This document shows, in pieces, positions 1 through 9,168 of a DNA stretch of 64,000 bases (position 1 is its first letter; every line of letters starts with the position of its first letter). The translations under genes and the position numbers were made by a program. Origin of the DNA: an uncultured Flavobacteriaceae bacterium (GTDB lineage: Bacteria; Bacteroidota; Bacteroidia; Flavobacteriales; Flavobacteriaceae). Below the pieces are notes generated by a model. It was not told the origin of the DNA. It did not search any database and worked only from the letters and a program-made list of their open reading frames with translations. The stretch lies in NCBI GenBank assembly GCA_913045325.1, contig CAJWPZ010000001.1:124001-188000 (forward strand). Direction: 5' to 3'.

Positions 1-1304
1 TCACTGTCTCTTACCAAGCGCCCTAAATGAGTTGTGTAGGCATCTACCTGCTCAGACTCTCCAGAGGTAGTGTCTAGGCTGTAATCTGTGAGCAACCTTC
101 CGTTATCGATATCATATATAATCAATCTTTCAGGCTCTTGTGCGTCATCGGTAATGGCGTCTTTATCGACATAAAAAATAAGGTTTGCTTCATTGATAAG
201 CCAATTGTTTTGACGTATTTCATCCAATTCATCGGCAACTCCATTGCCATCAGCATCATCACCAAATAAACTTACAACGGCTGCAATACCTTCTCCTCCT
301 CTTACATATAATCTATCTTCTCCATTTTGTTGATCTTGGCTAAGTAACTCGCTTTGTATTTGACCATTTAACTCATTTTCAAATACATTTACATTAATGG
401 CGTCAAAAAGCAAGGTAATTTTTTTCTCTTCTCTAGTTCTATTTCTTGTCCCTGGCTTGTCAAACTGAGATGTAAAATATATATCCAATTTAGCGGCGGT
501 CATGTCAAACTTTAAAAGGTTTGTGTCTGTACCTTCTACTTCAAAAAATAGCCCTCTAAAGTATTCTCTAAAGTTGTTGTTGTTTAACAGCTCTGGAGTG
601 CCTTCCATGTTCAATATCTTTTCTCTAAAAAACGCCTCAGGTAATTTAACGCGAATTCCAGGGGCTACAAAACTGTTCTCAGAGGTGCCCTCTCCAGCAT
701 CGTCTTGCTCAAATATAGTTTCTGTATAACTCTCTGTGGATGGTAAAAAATCTGTGAGAGAATAAATTAATTCTCCCTTAAAACTTTCAAATAAATCGTT
801 TTGATTGCTGTAATAGCTTTGTATATCCTCAAACCCTGAATTTGGGTCAAAATCTCTCAAAAAATAATTTGACTCAAAAATAGAAATATTCATAGGAGTG
901 TTTCCATAGATAGAATCTAGAACATAGCTCGACTCACCCAAATCATCTGTGATCTCTTCGCTAAAGTAAGGGATGTATAACACAACGCTGTCTAGCTGCG
1001 GCAAAAAGTTGATACTGGGATTTGGTGTTTCTAGTGCCACTTGGGCAAGTAAATTAACCTTAGACATCCCGTAGATAGGATCGTTGTAAAGCCCTAGTTG
1101 GTTTAACTGCAAACCATTGGTTTGTACCGCCTGCAATTTTTTACTGTAAGAACGTATTGTTCTGGTTATGTCTAGGGTTGCATTTACATCTTGATCTCCA
1201 ATTACTTCAGAACCAATGGTTCCTATTTCTTCTTCACAAGAGGCCATTAATACAAAAGCACTCAATACTACCAAAAGTTTTGGTAATGCATTATTAATCT
1301 TCAT
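1..1304 (-). CDS. DUF4270 domain lipoprotein (partial, C-terminus outside window)
   Basis: Open from an ATG at 1304 to the left edge of the window (434 codons visible, no stop). The protein starts MKINNALPKLLVVLSAF and has a lipobox-like LMASC at about residue 23, so it is probably an outer-membrane or surface lipoprotein. The mature part matches my recollection of the DUF4270 family of Bacteroidota: an early IGSEVIGD segment, then long beta-rich stretches such as LDSVVLYIPYF and repeated FDxxAxxxDIYF-like strands. The family's function is unknown. It lies 20 bp beyond the glycogen-synthase-like gene on the same strand, so the two are probably co-transcribed; I recall this pairing from other flavobacteria. 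Confidence 0.8.
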   Translation of the reverse strand, partial: MKINNALPKLLVVLSAFVLMASCEEEIGTIGSEVIGDQDVNATLDITRTIRSYSKKLQAVQTNGLQLNQLGLYNDPIYGMSKVNLLAQVALETPNPSINFLPQLDSVVLYIPYFSEEITDDLGESSYVLDSIYGNTPMNISIFESNYFLRDFDPNSGFEDIQSYYSNQNDLFESFKGELIYSLTDFLPSTESYTETIFEQDDAGEGTSENSFVAPGIRVKLPEAFFREKILNMEGTPELLNNNNFREYFRGLFFEVEGTDTNLLKFDMTAAKLDIYFTSQFDKPGTRNRTREEKKITLLFDAINVNVFENELNGQIQSELLSQDQQNGEDRLYVRGGEGIAAVVSLFGDDADGNGVADELDEIRQNNWLINEANLIFYVDKDAITDDAQEPERLIIYDIDNGRLLTDYSLDTTSGESEQVDAYTTHLGRLVRDS

Positions 1305-1324
1305 ACGCTATTTCTAAAAGTATA

Positions 1325-2137
1325 TTACTGTTCTAATACTTTTGTTTGATAAAAATCTAAATATTCTCGTTCCATATCTTCCTTTTGTTGAAAAGCAAGT
1401 ACTGGTTTATCTAATGCCGCTATGTAGGTCTGCAATTCTTCTGAAATATCTTCTGAACCAACAATAACCGCATCTGAGTTATTAATGGCTATTTTCATTA
1501 CATTTTCAAAAGTAGGATCCTTTAAAGGAATTAAAGCCTCATCGTCAATAGCATCAAATTTGATTTTATTGGATACCTCAGCATTCAGCGTTCCGTTAAA
1601 ACCTTGATTGTATACAGAGGTTACAATTTTACTGTTCTCAAACAAAGGCTCATTACCGTAATAATTTCTTAGATAAAGAGGTAAAAAAGAAGCTAACCAT
1701 CCATGCACATGAATAATATCTGGAGACCAGTTTAATTTTTTTACAGTTTCAATAACACCCTTGGCAAAAAATATAGCGCGCTCATCATTGTCGTTGAAAA
1801 AGTTTCCTTCTTCATCTGCAAAGGTAGCCTTGCGCTTAAAATAATCTTCATTGTCTATAAAATAAACCTGCATGCGCTCTTTAGGAATAGAGGCCACCTT
1901 GATAATAAGGGGCATATCTAAATCATTGATAACAAGGTTCATCCCAGACAACCGAATCACTTCATGTAATTGGTGTCTTCTTTCGTTTATATTACCATAA
2001 CGAGGCATAAATATTCGTATTTGACCACCGTTATTGTTTACCATTTTTGGAGCTTCAAAGGACATGGATGAAATCTCTGTTTCTGGCAGGTATGGTATCA
2101 CTTCTGAGGAAACATACAATACTCTCTTATCTTTCAT
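1325..2137 (-). CDS. Half-length glycogen/starch synthase-like protein (GT5 catalytic domain only)
   Basis: About 270 residues resembling only the N-terminal Rossmann domain of GlgA (usual length about 480). Visible GlgA-like parts are KRVLYVSSEV at the N-terminus, a PRYGNINERR segment and PDIIHVHGWLASFLPLYL. The ADP-glucose-binding KxGGL motif expected after the first strand is replaced by ETEIS, and the C-terminal GT1-type half is absent. Glycogen synthesis is therefore doubtful, although annotation pipelines usually call such proteins glycogen synthase. An in-frame ATG at 2176 exists, but MKDKRVLYVSSEV at 2137 fits the family and lies downstream of a TAnnTTTG element on this strand. Divergent from panC. 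Confidence 0.8.
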   Translation of the reverse strand: MKDKRVLYVSSEVIPYLPETEISSMSFEAPKMVNNNGGQIRIFMPRYGNINERRHQLHEVIRLSGMNLVINDLDMPLIIKVASIPKERMQVYFIDNEDYFKRKATFADEEGNFFNDNDERAIFFAKGVIETVKKLNWSPDIIHVHGWLASFLPLYLRNYYGNEPLFENSKIVTSVYNQGFNGTLNAEVSNKIKFDAIDDEALIPLKDPTFENVMKIAINNSDAVIVGSEDISEELQTYIAALDKPVLAFQQKEDMEREYLDFYQTKVLEQ

Positions 2138-2173
2138 AAAATCTTTGCTTTTATGTACTATGTGTAAAACGCA

Positions 2174-2221
2174 CAAAATTACGAAAATTTATGCAGACTT
2201 AGTTTCAATATCTTAATTTTG
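2174..2221. promoter_or_regulatory. Divergent promoter region between the GlgA-like gene and panC
   Basis: Two matches to the Bacteroidota -7 consensus TAnnTTTG point in opposite directions: TAATTTTG at 2214-2221 on the plus strand, 21 bp before panC, and TAATTTTG on the minus strand (2181 down to 2174), reading toward the GlgA-like gene. The -33 elements are poor (TTTATG for panC; TTG at 24 bp spacing for the other). The minus element overlaps the start of the longest reading frame of the GlgA-like gene, which supports the later start at 2137. Confidence 0.4.
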
Positions 2222-2242
2222 CTTTGAGTTTAAAAATCAACT

Positions 2243-3085
2243 ATGGAAGTCTTTACAGAAAATAAAACGTTAACTACCGCATTAGATCCATACAGGAATT
2301 CTAAAAAAATTGGGCTTGTCCCTACCATGGGAGCCCTTCACAAAGGCCATTTATCTCTAGTTAGTCTAGCTTTAAAAGACAATGACCTTGTAGTGGTAAG
2401 CATTTTTGTAAATCCAACCCAGTTTAACAATCAAGGTGATCTGGTAAACTACCCCCGCACACTAGAGAAAGACGTTAGACTTTTAAAAACGTTACAGGCA
2501 AATGTAGTGGTCTATGCGCCAGAGGTTAAAGAGCTATATGGCCATAAAGCCATCTCTAAAAAATACAACTTTGGGGCTATTGCAAAAGAAATGGAGGGCA
2601 AACACAGACAAGGGCATTTTGATGGTGTGGGCACCGTTGTGGCATTACTTTTTAAAGCAGTACAACCCAACGCTGCCTATTTTGGAGAGAAGGATTTTCA
2701 GCAATTGCAAATTGTAAAAAAAATGACGGCCATAGAAAAATTGCCCGTTGAAATTATAGGCTGCCCTATTGTACGAGAACCTAGCCATCTTGCTATGAGC
2801 TCAAGAAATAAACGATTAAACCCCCAACAACTAGAAGCAGCTACTATTATTAATAAAAGTTTAAAATTAGCAGCGAAGCATTTTCAAGAAAAATCAATTT
2901 CGCAAATAAACACAATGGTTGCAGATTGTTTTAAAGATAGCAGCCTTAGCCTAGAATATTTTGAGATTGCAAATGAAAAAACATTAAAAACCGTGAGCCG
3001 TAAACGAAAAGGAGTTTCTTATCGTTGTTTTATTGCAGCTTTTGTGGGAGAGGTTCGTTTGATAGATAATCAGAAACTTAATTAA
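2243..3085 (+). CDS. panC: Pantothenate synthetase (pantoate--beta-alanine ligase)
   Basis: Cytosolic enzyme joining pantoate to beta-alanine with ATP, the last step of pantothenate (vitamin B5) synthesis. The 280 residues are the normal length. Signatures are [13 protein letters not shown] (HxGH nucleotidyl-transfer motif) near residue 27, [21 protein letters not shown] and SSRNKRL (KMSKS-like loop). The gene is followed after 52 bp by panD, which makes the beta-alanine substrate, so the two form a functional pair. The start at 2243 puts the family-typical N-terminus in frame. Confidence 0.97.
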   Translation: MEVFTENKTLTTALDPYRNSKKIGLVPTMGALHKGHLSLVSLALKDNDLVVVSIFVNPTQFNNQGDLVNYPRTLEKDVRLLKTLQANVVVYAPEVKELYGHKAISKKYNFGAIAKEMEGKHRQGHFDGVGTVVALLFKAVQPNAAYFGEKDFQQLQIVKKMTAIEKLPVEIIGCPIVREPSHLAMSSRNKRLNPQQLEAATIINKSLKLAAKHFQEKSISQINTMVADCFKDSSLSLEYFEIANEKTLKTVSRKRKGVSYRCFIAAFVGEVRLIDNQKLN

Positions 3086-3137
3086 TTTTCTTTCACTTAA
3101 GAATTCATGCATATTAATTTCATATATCTTTGCTAGT

Positions 3138-3485
3138 ATGTTAATACACGTAGTAAAATCTAAAATTCACAGAGTAAAAGTAACAGGCGCAGAGCTCAAT
3201 TATATTGGAAGCATCACCATAGATCAAGATTTACTTGATGCAGCCAATATTGTAGAGGGAGAAAAAGTGCAGGTGGTAAACAACAATAATGGAGAGCGAC
3301 TAGAAACCTATGCGATACCTGGCCCAAGAGCAAGTGGAGAAATTACCCTTAACGGCGCAGCAGCAAGAAAAGTCTCAAAAGACGATATTTTAATATTAAT
3401 TACCTACGCCATGCTTACTCAAGAAGAGGCAAAAACATTTAAGCCCGCTCTTGTGTTTCCTAACCAAGATAACTTACTTATTTAA
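3138..3485 (+). CDS. panD: Aspartate 1-decarboxylase (pyruvoyl-dependent)
   Basis: Converts L-aspartate to beta-alanine for PanC. The 115-residue proenzyme is normal length and carries the self-cleavage site Gly24-Ser25 in [11 protein letters not shown], which generates the pyruvoyl cofactor, and the conserved [10 protein letters not shown] and [12 protein letters not shown] segments. It lies directly downstream of panC. Its stop codon is separated by a single base from the probable TTG start of the following membrane-protein gene, which suggests translational coupling. Confidence 0.97.
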   Translation: MLIHVVKSKIHRVKVTGAELNYIGSITIDQDLLDAANIVEGEKVQVVNNNNGERLETYAIPGPRASGEITLNGAAARKVSKDDILILITYAMLTQEEAKTFKPALVFPNQDNLLI

Positions 3486-3486
3486 A

Positions 3487-4449
3487 TTGAAAAAAAGCCT
3501 GATAAAAATTCTAAAAATAGGGGTCCCAATCGCTTTTGGGGCATTCTTGATTTGGTATATCTACAACAAATTCACCCCTTTACAACTGCAGGAACTTTCA
3601 GGATATGTGAAAAATGCCAATTACTGGATAGTGGGGCTTTCTGTGGGGTTAAATCTTCTAAGCCACCTAGCAAGAGCGCACAGATGGTCTTTTATGTTAG
3701 AGCCCCTTGGTTATAAACCAAAACTAGCCAATAATTTCATGGCGGTTTCTGTTGCCTATCTGATGAATATATTTATTCCAAAAAGTGGAGAAGTTTCTAG
3801 GGGGATTGTACTAGATAAGTATGAGAAAATTCCTTTTTCTGCTGGTTTTGGAACCATCATCAGTGAGCGTATTGTAGATCTTATTTTTCTTGTTGTATTT
3901 ATAGGTACCGCATTGGTGTTAAAATTTGATGTTCTCTCTGGGTACCTCTTTGATACAATTCCTGCCAGGATCATCCATACCCTGCTAATTGCCCTAACTG
4001 GCCTTGTTATTTTGGCGTATGTGTTTTTAAGATTTTCTAAATCAACCACAAATTCAAAAATTAAGTCTTTTTTACTGGATCTTAAAGATGGGGTGTTAAG
4101 TATTGTTACCATGAAAAAGAAAAAACTCTTTATAGGATACAGTTTTTTTATCTGGGGATTGTACCTACTCTCTTTTTATATAGCTACACAAGCCTTGGCA
4201 GAAACCTCAGACATAGGCTTTAGCACCATTATAATTGCCTTTGTAGTAGGTAGTTTCACCTTTGCGTTTACCAATAGTGGTTTTGGAACCTACCCAGCTG
4301 CAATAGCAGGTGTATTGGTGTTATTTAACGTCCCCTTTACTGTTGGTACAGCTTTTGGTTGGATAATTTGGACATCTGGCATCGCATCAATTATTGTTAT
4401 TGGTGTGGGGTCAATGCTATTTTTACCCGTATACAATAAAAACAAATAA
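3487..4449 (+). CDS. YbhN/UPF0104-type integral membrane protein (LPG synthase TM-region family)
   Basis: About 320 residues with roughly eight hydrophobic segments (for example IGVPIAFGAFLIWYIY, VVFIGTALVL, IIIAFVVGSFTFAFTNSGFG). The RAHRWSFMLEPLGY and FIPKSGEVSRGIVL segments are typical of the lysylphosphatidylglycerol-synthase transmembrane-region (UPF0104) family of flippase-like proteins. The aminoacyl-transferase domain of MprF is absent, so a lipid-modifying activity should not be assumed. I place the start at TTG 3487, one base after panD, giving MKKSLIKILKIG; an ATG at 3451 would overlap panD by 35 bp and add an atypical N-terminus. Confidence 0.8.
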   Translation: MKKSLIKILKIGVPIAFGAFLIWYIYNKFTPLQLQELSGYVKNANYWIVGLSVGLNLLSHLARAHRWSFMLEPLGYKPKLANNFMAVSVAYLMNIFIPKSGEVSRGIVLDKYEKIPFSAGFGTIISERIVDLIFLVVFIGTALVLKFDVLSGYLFDTIPARIIHTLLIALTGLVILAYVFLRFSKSTTNSKIKSFLLDLKDGVLSIVTMKKKKLFIGYSFFIWGLYLLSFYIATQALAETSDIGFSTIIIAFVVGSFTFAFTNSGFGTYPAAIAGVLVLFNVPFTVGTAFGWIIWTSGIASIIVIGVGSMLFLPVYNKNK

Positions 4450-4517
4450 TTGTTAGTTTTGGTAAGCGCAGCACCTTTTAAAATTTATTATCTTACAGCT
4501 TTCTTAAAATTTCAGAC

Positions 4518-5666
4518 ATGAAAAAAACAATCCTTCTTTTGGCTTTTTTAACGTTTAGTTTCCTTGCAAATGCGCAAGTAATCTATGAGGAATTTAACAG
4601 TGAAAGACTTCAAGAAACCAGACGGTTAAAAATTCAGCTCCCTCGTAATTACGACACAAACACAGATAAAGTATACCCGGTTATTATTGTTCTAGATGCA
4701 GACTATTTATTTGAGCCCGTTGCAGGAAATGTTGATTACTTTAGCTACTGGGAAGACATGCCTGAATCAATTATTGTTGGTGTCATGCAAGGTAGAACAC
4801 GCTTTGATGATTGTAATTACGACCAAGGAAATTATCTGCCCTCAGAGAAAGGAGCAGATTTTTTTGAATTTCTTGGCCTAGAGCTGTTACCCTATATTGA
4901 TGATAACTACCGTACCGCAAAATTTGTGGTGGGTGTTGGCCATGATTTTACGGCAAACTTTTTAAACTTTTACCTCTATAAAAGCCCTCCGCTTTTTAAT
5001 GGCTACATTGTGCTAAGCCCAGAGCTATCTCCCAACACTACCACGCGTATGGCCAGCAGGATTCCAAAAATTACTACAGAGATTTTTTACTATTTGGCCA
5101 CAGCAACAGATGATATTAAAGATTTAACCCAAGACGCAGAGGCATTAAACAACACCTTAAAATCAATAGATACTCCTTATTTTAATTACTACTATGATAA
5201 TTTTCAGGGCGCAACCCATTACTCTTTGGTTGCCCGTGGTATCCCTGTAGCACTAGAAAAAATGTTTTCTATCTACCGCCCAATAAGCAGAGAAGAATAC
5301 AACACGGTTTTACTCACCCTAAAGACCCCTATTAGCGAGTACCTGATTGATAAATACAACACCATTAAAGATCTTTTTGGTATTGATGATGTTATACGGG
5401 TTAATGACTATATAGCCACCACCAAAGCAGCCGAAAAACAAAAACAATGGGAGTCTCTCAAAGTTATTGCAGAAATGGCAAAAAAAGAGTACCCAGAAAC
5501 CGTACTAGGGCCTTATTATTTGGGTCGTTATTATGAAGAGGTAGGACAGCCTAAAAAAGCAATGCGGGTTTTCCAGGCAGCCTTTGACAAAGAAGAGGTT
5601 GGGTTTATAACCCTAGATGTAATGTTAGACAAGGCAGACCAAATCAAAGAGGATTTTGGTTATTAA
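4518..5666 (+). CDS. Secreted esterase-like protein lacking the catalytic serine, with C-terminal TPR-like region
   Basis: Has a signal peptide (residues 1-19, ending LANAQ) and an esterase-D/putative-esterase fold: TRRLKIQLPRNYD, YPVIIVLDADYLF and SPELSPNTTTRM. The nucleophile elbow, normally GHSxGG, reads GHDFTA with Asp at about residue 143, while the likely catalytic-histidine region GATHYSLV is kept. Residues 310-380 look like one or two TPR helices (LGRYYEEVGQPKKAMRVFQ). It is probably periplasmic and either not a serine hydrolase or a binding or scaffold protein. It lies between the UPF0104 gene and radA on the same strand. Confidence 0.8.
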   Translation: MKKTILLLAFLTFSFLANAQVIYEEFNSERLQETRRLKIQLPRNYDTNTDKVYPVIIVLDADYLFEPVAGNVDYFSYWEDMPESIIVGVMQGRTRFDDCNYDQGNYLPSEKGADFFEFLGLELLPYIDDNYRTAKFVVGVGHDFTANFLNFYLYKSPPLFNGYIVLSPELSPNTTTRMASRIPKITTEIFYYLATATDDIKDLTQDAEALNNTLKSIDTPYFNYYYDNFQGATHYSLVARGIPVALEKMFSIYRPISREEYNTVLLTLKTPISEYLIDKYNTIKDLFGIDDVIRVNDYIATTKAAEKQKQWESLKVIAEMAKKEYPETVLGPYYLGRYYEEVGQPKKAMRVFQAAFDKEEVGFITLDVMLDKADQIKEDFGY

Positions 5667-5744
5667 AAAACTGTCTTAATTGTTAACTACTTTATGGATG
5701 TTATAAATCAAATCTCAAGATAATCACTATTTTTATGGCTACCA

Positions 5745-7115
5745 ATGGCTAAAACAAAAACTACTTTTTTCTGTCAAAATTGCGGGGCTCAATCTGCCAA
5801 GTGGCAAGGGCAATGCACCTCTTGTAAACAATGGAACACCATTGCAGAAGAGGTCATTCAAAAAGCAGAAAAAGCAACCTGGGATATTTCACAAACAAAC
5901 ACATCCCCTACAACAAGAGCCTCTAAGGCTCAAAAACTTTCAGAAATATCTACTAGTGCAGAGGCGCGAATAAACACTCAAAACAAGGAGTTAAACCGCG
6001 TGTTGGGAGGCGGGCTTGTACCTGGTAGCCTCACCCTTTTAGGAGGAGAGCCCGGAATAGGAAAAAGCACCTTGATGCTGCAAATAGCCCTTGAACTTCC
6101 TTATAAAACATTGTATGTCTCTGGAGAGGAAAGTGCGCAGCAAATTAAAATGCGCGCCCAAAGAATACACCCAAACAGTGAGCACTGTTATATTTTAACA
6201 GAAACAAAAACACAGCATATTTTTCGCAACATTGCACAAATGCAACCAGATATTGTTGTGATAGACTCTATCCAGACCTTGCATACAGATCATATAGAAA
6301 GTAGCCCTGGAAGTATTTCTCAGATACGAGAAACCACAACAGAGCTTATAAAATTTGCTAAAGAAACGGCCACTCCTGTAATCCTTATTGGACACATCAC
6401 CAAAGACGGAAATATTGCTGGGCCTAAAATTTTAGAGCACATGGTAGATACGGTACTTCAGTTTGAGGGAGACCGCAATCATATTTACAGAATTCTAAGG
6501 GCTAATAAAAACCGTTATGGAAGCACCAGTGAAATTGGCATCTACGAAATGCAAGGCAGCGGGCTTCGAGAGGTTTCAAACCCATCAGAGATCCTACTGT
6601 CTAAAAACGAAGAAGAACTCAGCGGAACAGCAATAGCCTCTACCCTTGAAGGGATGAGACCACTGCTTATAGAAATTCAAGCACTTGTATCTACAGCCGT
6701 ATACGGAACTCCTCAAAGAAGTGCTACTGGCTATAATGCCAAACGTCTTAATATGATTTTGGCAGTTCTTGAAAAACGAGCAGGCTTTAAACTTGGAACA
6801 AAAGATGTGTTTTTAAATATTACTGGAGGGATCTCTGTAGATGATCCCGCCATTGATTTGGCTGTTGTGGCTGCTGTACTCTCTAGCAATGTAGATATCA
6901 CCATAGATAAAACCATGTGTTTTGCTGCAGAAATTGGCCTGGCCGGTGAAGTGCGCCCTGTAAATAGAGTTGAGCAGCGTATTTTAGAGGCAGAGAAATT
7001 AGGCTTTGAAAGCATTGTTATCTCAAAGTACTGTAAGCTTCCCAAACAAACCTATGGCATACAAATCATTAAACTAGGGAAAGTACACGACGTGGTCAAA
7101 CACCTATTTACCTAA
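5745..7115 (+). CDS. radA: DNA repair protein RadA (RadA/Sms branch-migration ATPase)
   Basis: Promotes branch migration of recombination intermediates. Domain order is canonical over 456 residues: N-terminal zinc finger (FFCQNCGAQ ... GQCTSCKQW), RecA-like ATPase with Walker A GGEPGIGKST at about residue 100 and Walker B IVVIDSIQTL, the RadA-specific KNRYG motif (RANKNRYGSTSEIGIYEM), then an inactive Lon-protease-like domain. The start at 5745 is firm because the ATG 11 bp upstream meets a stop after five codons. Confidence 0.97.
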   Translation: MAKTKTTFFCQNCGAQSAKWQGQCTSCKQWNTIAEEVIQKAEKATWDISQTNTSPTTRASKAQKLSEISTSAEARINTQNKELNRVLGGGLVPGSLTLLGGEPGIGKSTLMLQIALELPYKTLYVSGEESAQQIKMRAQRIHPNSEHCYILTETKTQHIFRNIAQMQPDIVVIDSIQTLHTDHIESSPGSISQIRETTTELIKFAKETATPVILIGHITKDGNIAGPKILEHMVDTVLQFEGDRNHIYRILRANKNRYGSTSEIGIYEMQGSGLREVSNPSEILLSKNEEELSGTAIASTLEGMRPLLIEIQALVSTAVYGTPQRSATGYNAKRLNMILAVLEKRAGFKLGTKDVFLNITGGISVDDPAIDLAVVAAVLSSNVDITIDKTMCFAAEIGLAGEVRPVNRVEQRILEAEKLGFESIVISKYCKLPKQTYGIQIIKLGKVHDVVKHLFT

Positions 7116-7153
7116 TACACTACAAAAGAACGTTATTTCATCAATAGCCCATA

Positions 7154-8194
7154 TTAAGGAGCAGGATTAGGCATTGCTTGATGCACCTGTTGTATTTCTT
7201 TTTCTATTTCTGCAGATAAGCTAAGGTGTATGCTGTCTATATTTTCTGCTAGTTGTGAGATGCTTGTAGCGCCAATAATAGTGCTGGTTACAAAGGGTCT
7301 ATCATTCACAAAAGACAAGGCCATTTGAGAGAGGGAAAGGCCGTGTTTTTTTGCAATAGCGTCATAGCCTTGGGTTGCTTTTAAAGAACCCTCGCTATGA
7401 TACCTAGAATAATTTGGAAACAGAGTTACTCTAGCTCCTTCAGGTTTTTTACCGTCCAAGTACTTCCCAGACAACATGCCAAATGCAAGGGGAGAATAGG
7501 CTAAATACCCTATGTTTTCCATGTGTAATACCTCTGTAAGGCCTATCTCATCTCTGCGCTGTAATAAACTATAGGCGTTTTGGATAGAAACCATTTTTAG
7601 TTTCCCTTTTCTATGCTCCTCCATGTAGCGCATCGTGCCAAAAGGCGTTTCATTACTAAGGCCAATGTGACGAACTTTCCCGGCCTTTACATAACACTCC
7701 AGGCGGTTTAAAATCTCACCTATATTATCCTCCCACTGCTCATTTGCGCTGTGGCTATACTCCCGAACTCCAAAAATATTCACAGCTCTTTCTGGCCAAT
7801 GTAATTGGTAAAGATCTAGATAATCTGTCTGTAAACGTGCCAGGGTTTTATCTAGCGCATCATCTAAAGAGGCTGTACTAAAATCAAGATTTTCGCGCAT
7901 TGAATTAAATATCCCGCGACCACTCCCTGTTACCTTAGAGGCTAAAACTACCTTATCTCTGTTTTTGTTTTTAGCAAACCAATTGCCAATGTACTGCTCT
8001 GTAAGGCCTTGTGTCTTTGGGGTATATGGAACTGCATACATTTCTGCAGTATCAAAAAAATTAACTCCCTTATCAAGGGCATAACTCATCTGTTGATGCG
8101 CCTGGTCCTGGGTATTTTGACGACCAAAGGTCATGGTGCCTAAACAAATTTTACTGACCTGAATATTGGTGTTGGTAAGGGTGGTATATTTCAT
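7154..8194 (-). CDS. Aldo/keto reductase, Tas-like
   Basis: NADP(H)-dependent oxidoreductase of the aldo/keto reductase superfamily, 346 residues. The catalytic tetrad is visible: Asp and Tyr in NFFDTAEMYAVP, Lys in VVLASKVTG and His in LYQLHWPER; the C-terminal nucleotide-binding part has STIIGATSISQL. The extended loop after the first strand and the overall length match the E. coli Tas subgroup. The substrate cannot be told from sequence. Convergent with radA, with only 38 bp between stops and no clear hairpin. Confidence 0.93.
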   Translation of the reverse strand: MKYTTLTNTNIQVSKICLGTMTFGRQNTQDQAHQQMSYALDKGVNFFDTAEMYAVPYTPKTQGLTEQYIGNWFAKNKNRDKVVLASKVTGSGRGIFNSMRENLDFSTASLDDALDKTLARLQTDYLDLYQLHWPERAVNIFGVREYSHSANEQWEDNIGEILNRLECYVKAGKVRHIGLSNETPFGTMRYMEEHRKGKLKMVSIQNAYSLLQRRDEIGLTEVLHMENIGYLAYSPLAFGMLSGKYLDGKKPEGARVTLFPNYSRYHSEGSLKATQGYDAIAKKHGLSLSQMALSFVNDRPFVTSTIIGATSISQLAENIDSIHLSLSAEIEKEIQQVHQAMPNPAP

Positions 8195-8264
8195 GAAAAT
8201 GTGCTGTTAAAACAGCGGCAATTTTTAATTAGTGTAGGAGTTCTAAAGTACAATAAAGCTTTTT

Positions 8265-9029
8265 TTAAAAATCCAGCTCTACCATATGAGGGCAATGATC
8301 ACTATGGACAGCAGCCGGAAGTATAACAGCACGTTTTATGTGCTGTTTTAAAGGCTGAGAAACCATGTTATAATCTATGCGCCAACCTTTGTTATTTGCT
8401 CTTGCATTTGCACGATAGCTCCACCAGGTGTATTGATCTGGTTGCTTGTTAAGGTGTCTAAAGCTATCTATAAAGCCTTGATTTATAAAATCATCAAGCC
8501 ACGCGCGCTCTATGGGCAAAAACCCGCTAGAATTTTTATTTGATACAGGGTTGTGAATATCAATAGCTTGATGACAGATGTTATAATCTCCACAAATCAC
8601 CAAATTAGGAAGTTCTTTTTTTAAGGTGTTTACATACTCTTGAAATAGTGCCATGTACTCTAATTTATGCTCTAAACGCGCACTATTGGTGCCGCTGGGA
8701 AGGTACAAACTCATAATGCTAACCTCTTTAAAGTCTACTCTTATGTTTCTACCCTCAAAATCCATAGACTCAATTCCGGTACCGTAGGCAACATGGATTG
8801 GTTCTTCTTTGCAGAATATAGCCACGCCACTATAGCCTTTTTTTTGAGCGGAAAACCAGTAATGGTATGGATAACCAGCTGCCCCAATAGCCTCCAAGTC
8901 TACTTGCTGTTTATTGGCCTTGGTTTCTTGTATGCACACCACATCTGCATCAGTGGTTTGCAACCAAGGTAAAATATCTTTGCGCATTGCTGCGCGAATT
9001 CCGTTTACGTTGTAACTTAGTATTTTCAT
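8265..9029 (-). CDS. xth: Exodeoxyribonuclease III
   Basis: Apurinic/apyrimidinic endonuclease and 3'-5' exonuclease of base-excision repair; 254 residues, normal length. Motifs are MKILSYNVNGIRAA, VVCIQETKA (metal-binding Glu), GDYNICHQAID (Asp and Asn) and the C-terminal SDHCPHMVEL (catalytic Asp-His). No signal peptide is present, in contrast to the secreted relative at 60416. Transcribed away from the large gene at 9169. Confidence 0.96.
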   Translation of the reverse strand: MKILSYNVNGIRAAMRKDILPWLQTTDADVVCIQETKANKQQVDLEAIGAAGYPYHYWFSAQKKGYSGVAIFCKEEPIHVAYGTGIESMDFEGRNIRVDFKEVSIMSLYLPSGTNSARLEHKLEYMALFQEYVNTLKKELPNLVICGDYNICHQAIDIHNPVSNKNSSGFLPIERAWLDDFINQGFIDSFRHLNKQPDQYTWWSYRANARANNKGWRIDYNMVSQPLKQHIKRAVILPAAVHSDHCPHMVELDF

Positions 9030-9168
9030 GCCACTAAATTAAATAAGATTGTATTTTTAGGGATGCCTATCTTTGAAAGGTTTTCATAAAACAATCAACA
9101 AATTTTAAAATTTAACGTTAATAAATCATAACAACTCTTTTTGACCAAAATGTAAGGGGTGTCAACTT

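Noticed and set aside
1325..2137. Frameshifted or broken full-length glgA
   Set aside because: No GT1-type second half is found in any frame downstream; the DUF4270 gene follows within 20 bp, so the short form appears native.
2034..2216. Short plus-strand frame over the GlgA-like gene start
   Set aside because: Lies opposite a well-supported coding sequence, has no family features and would overlap the promoter region.
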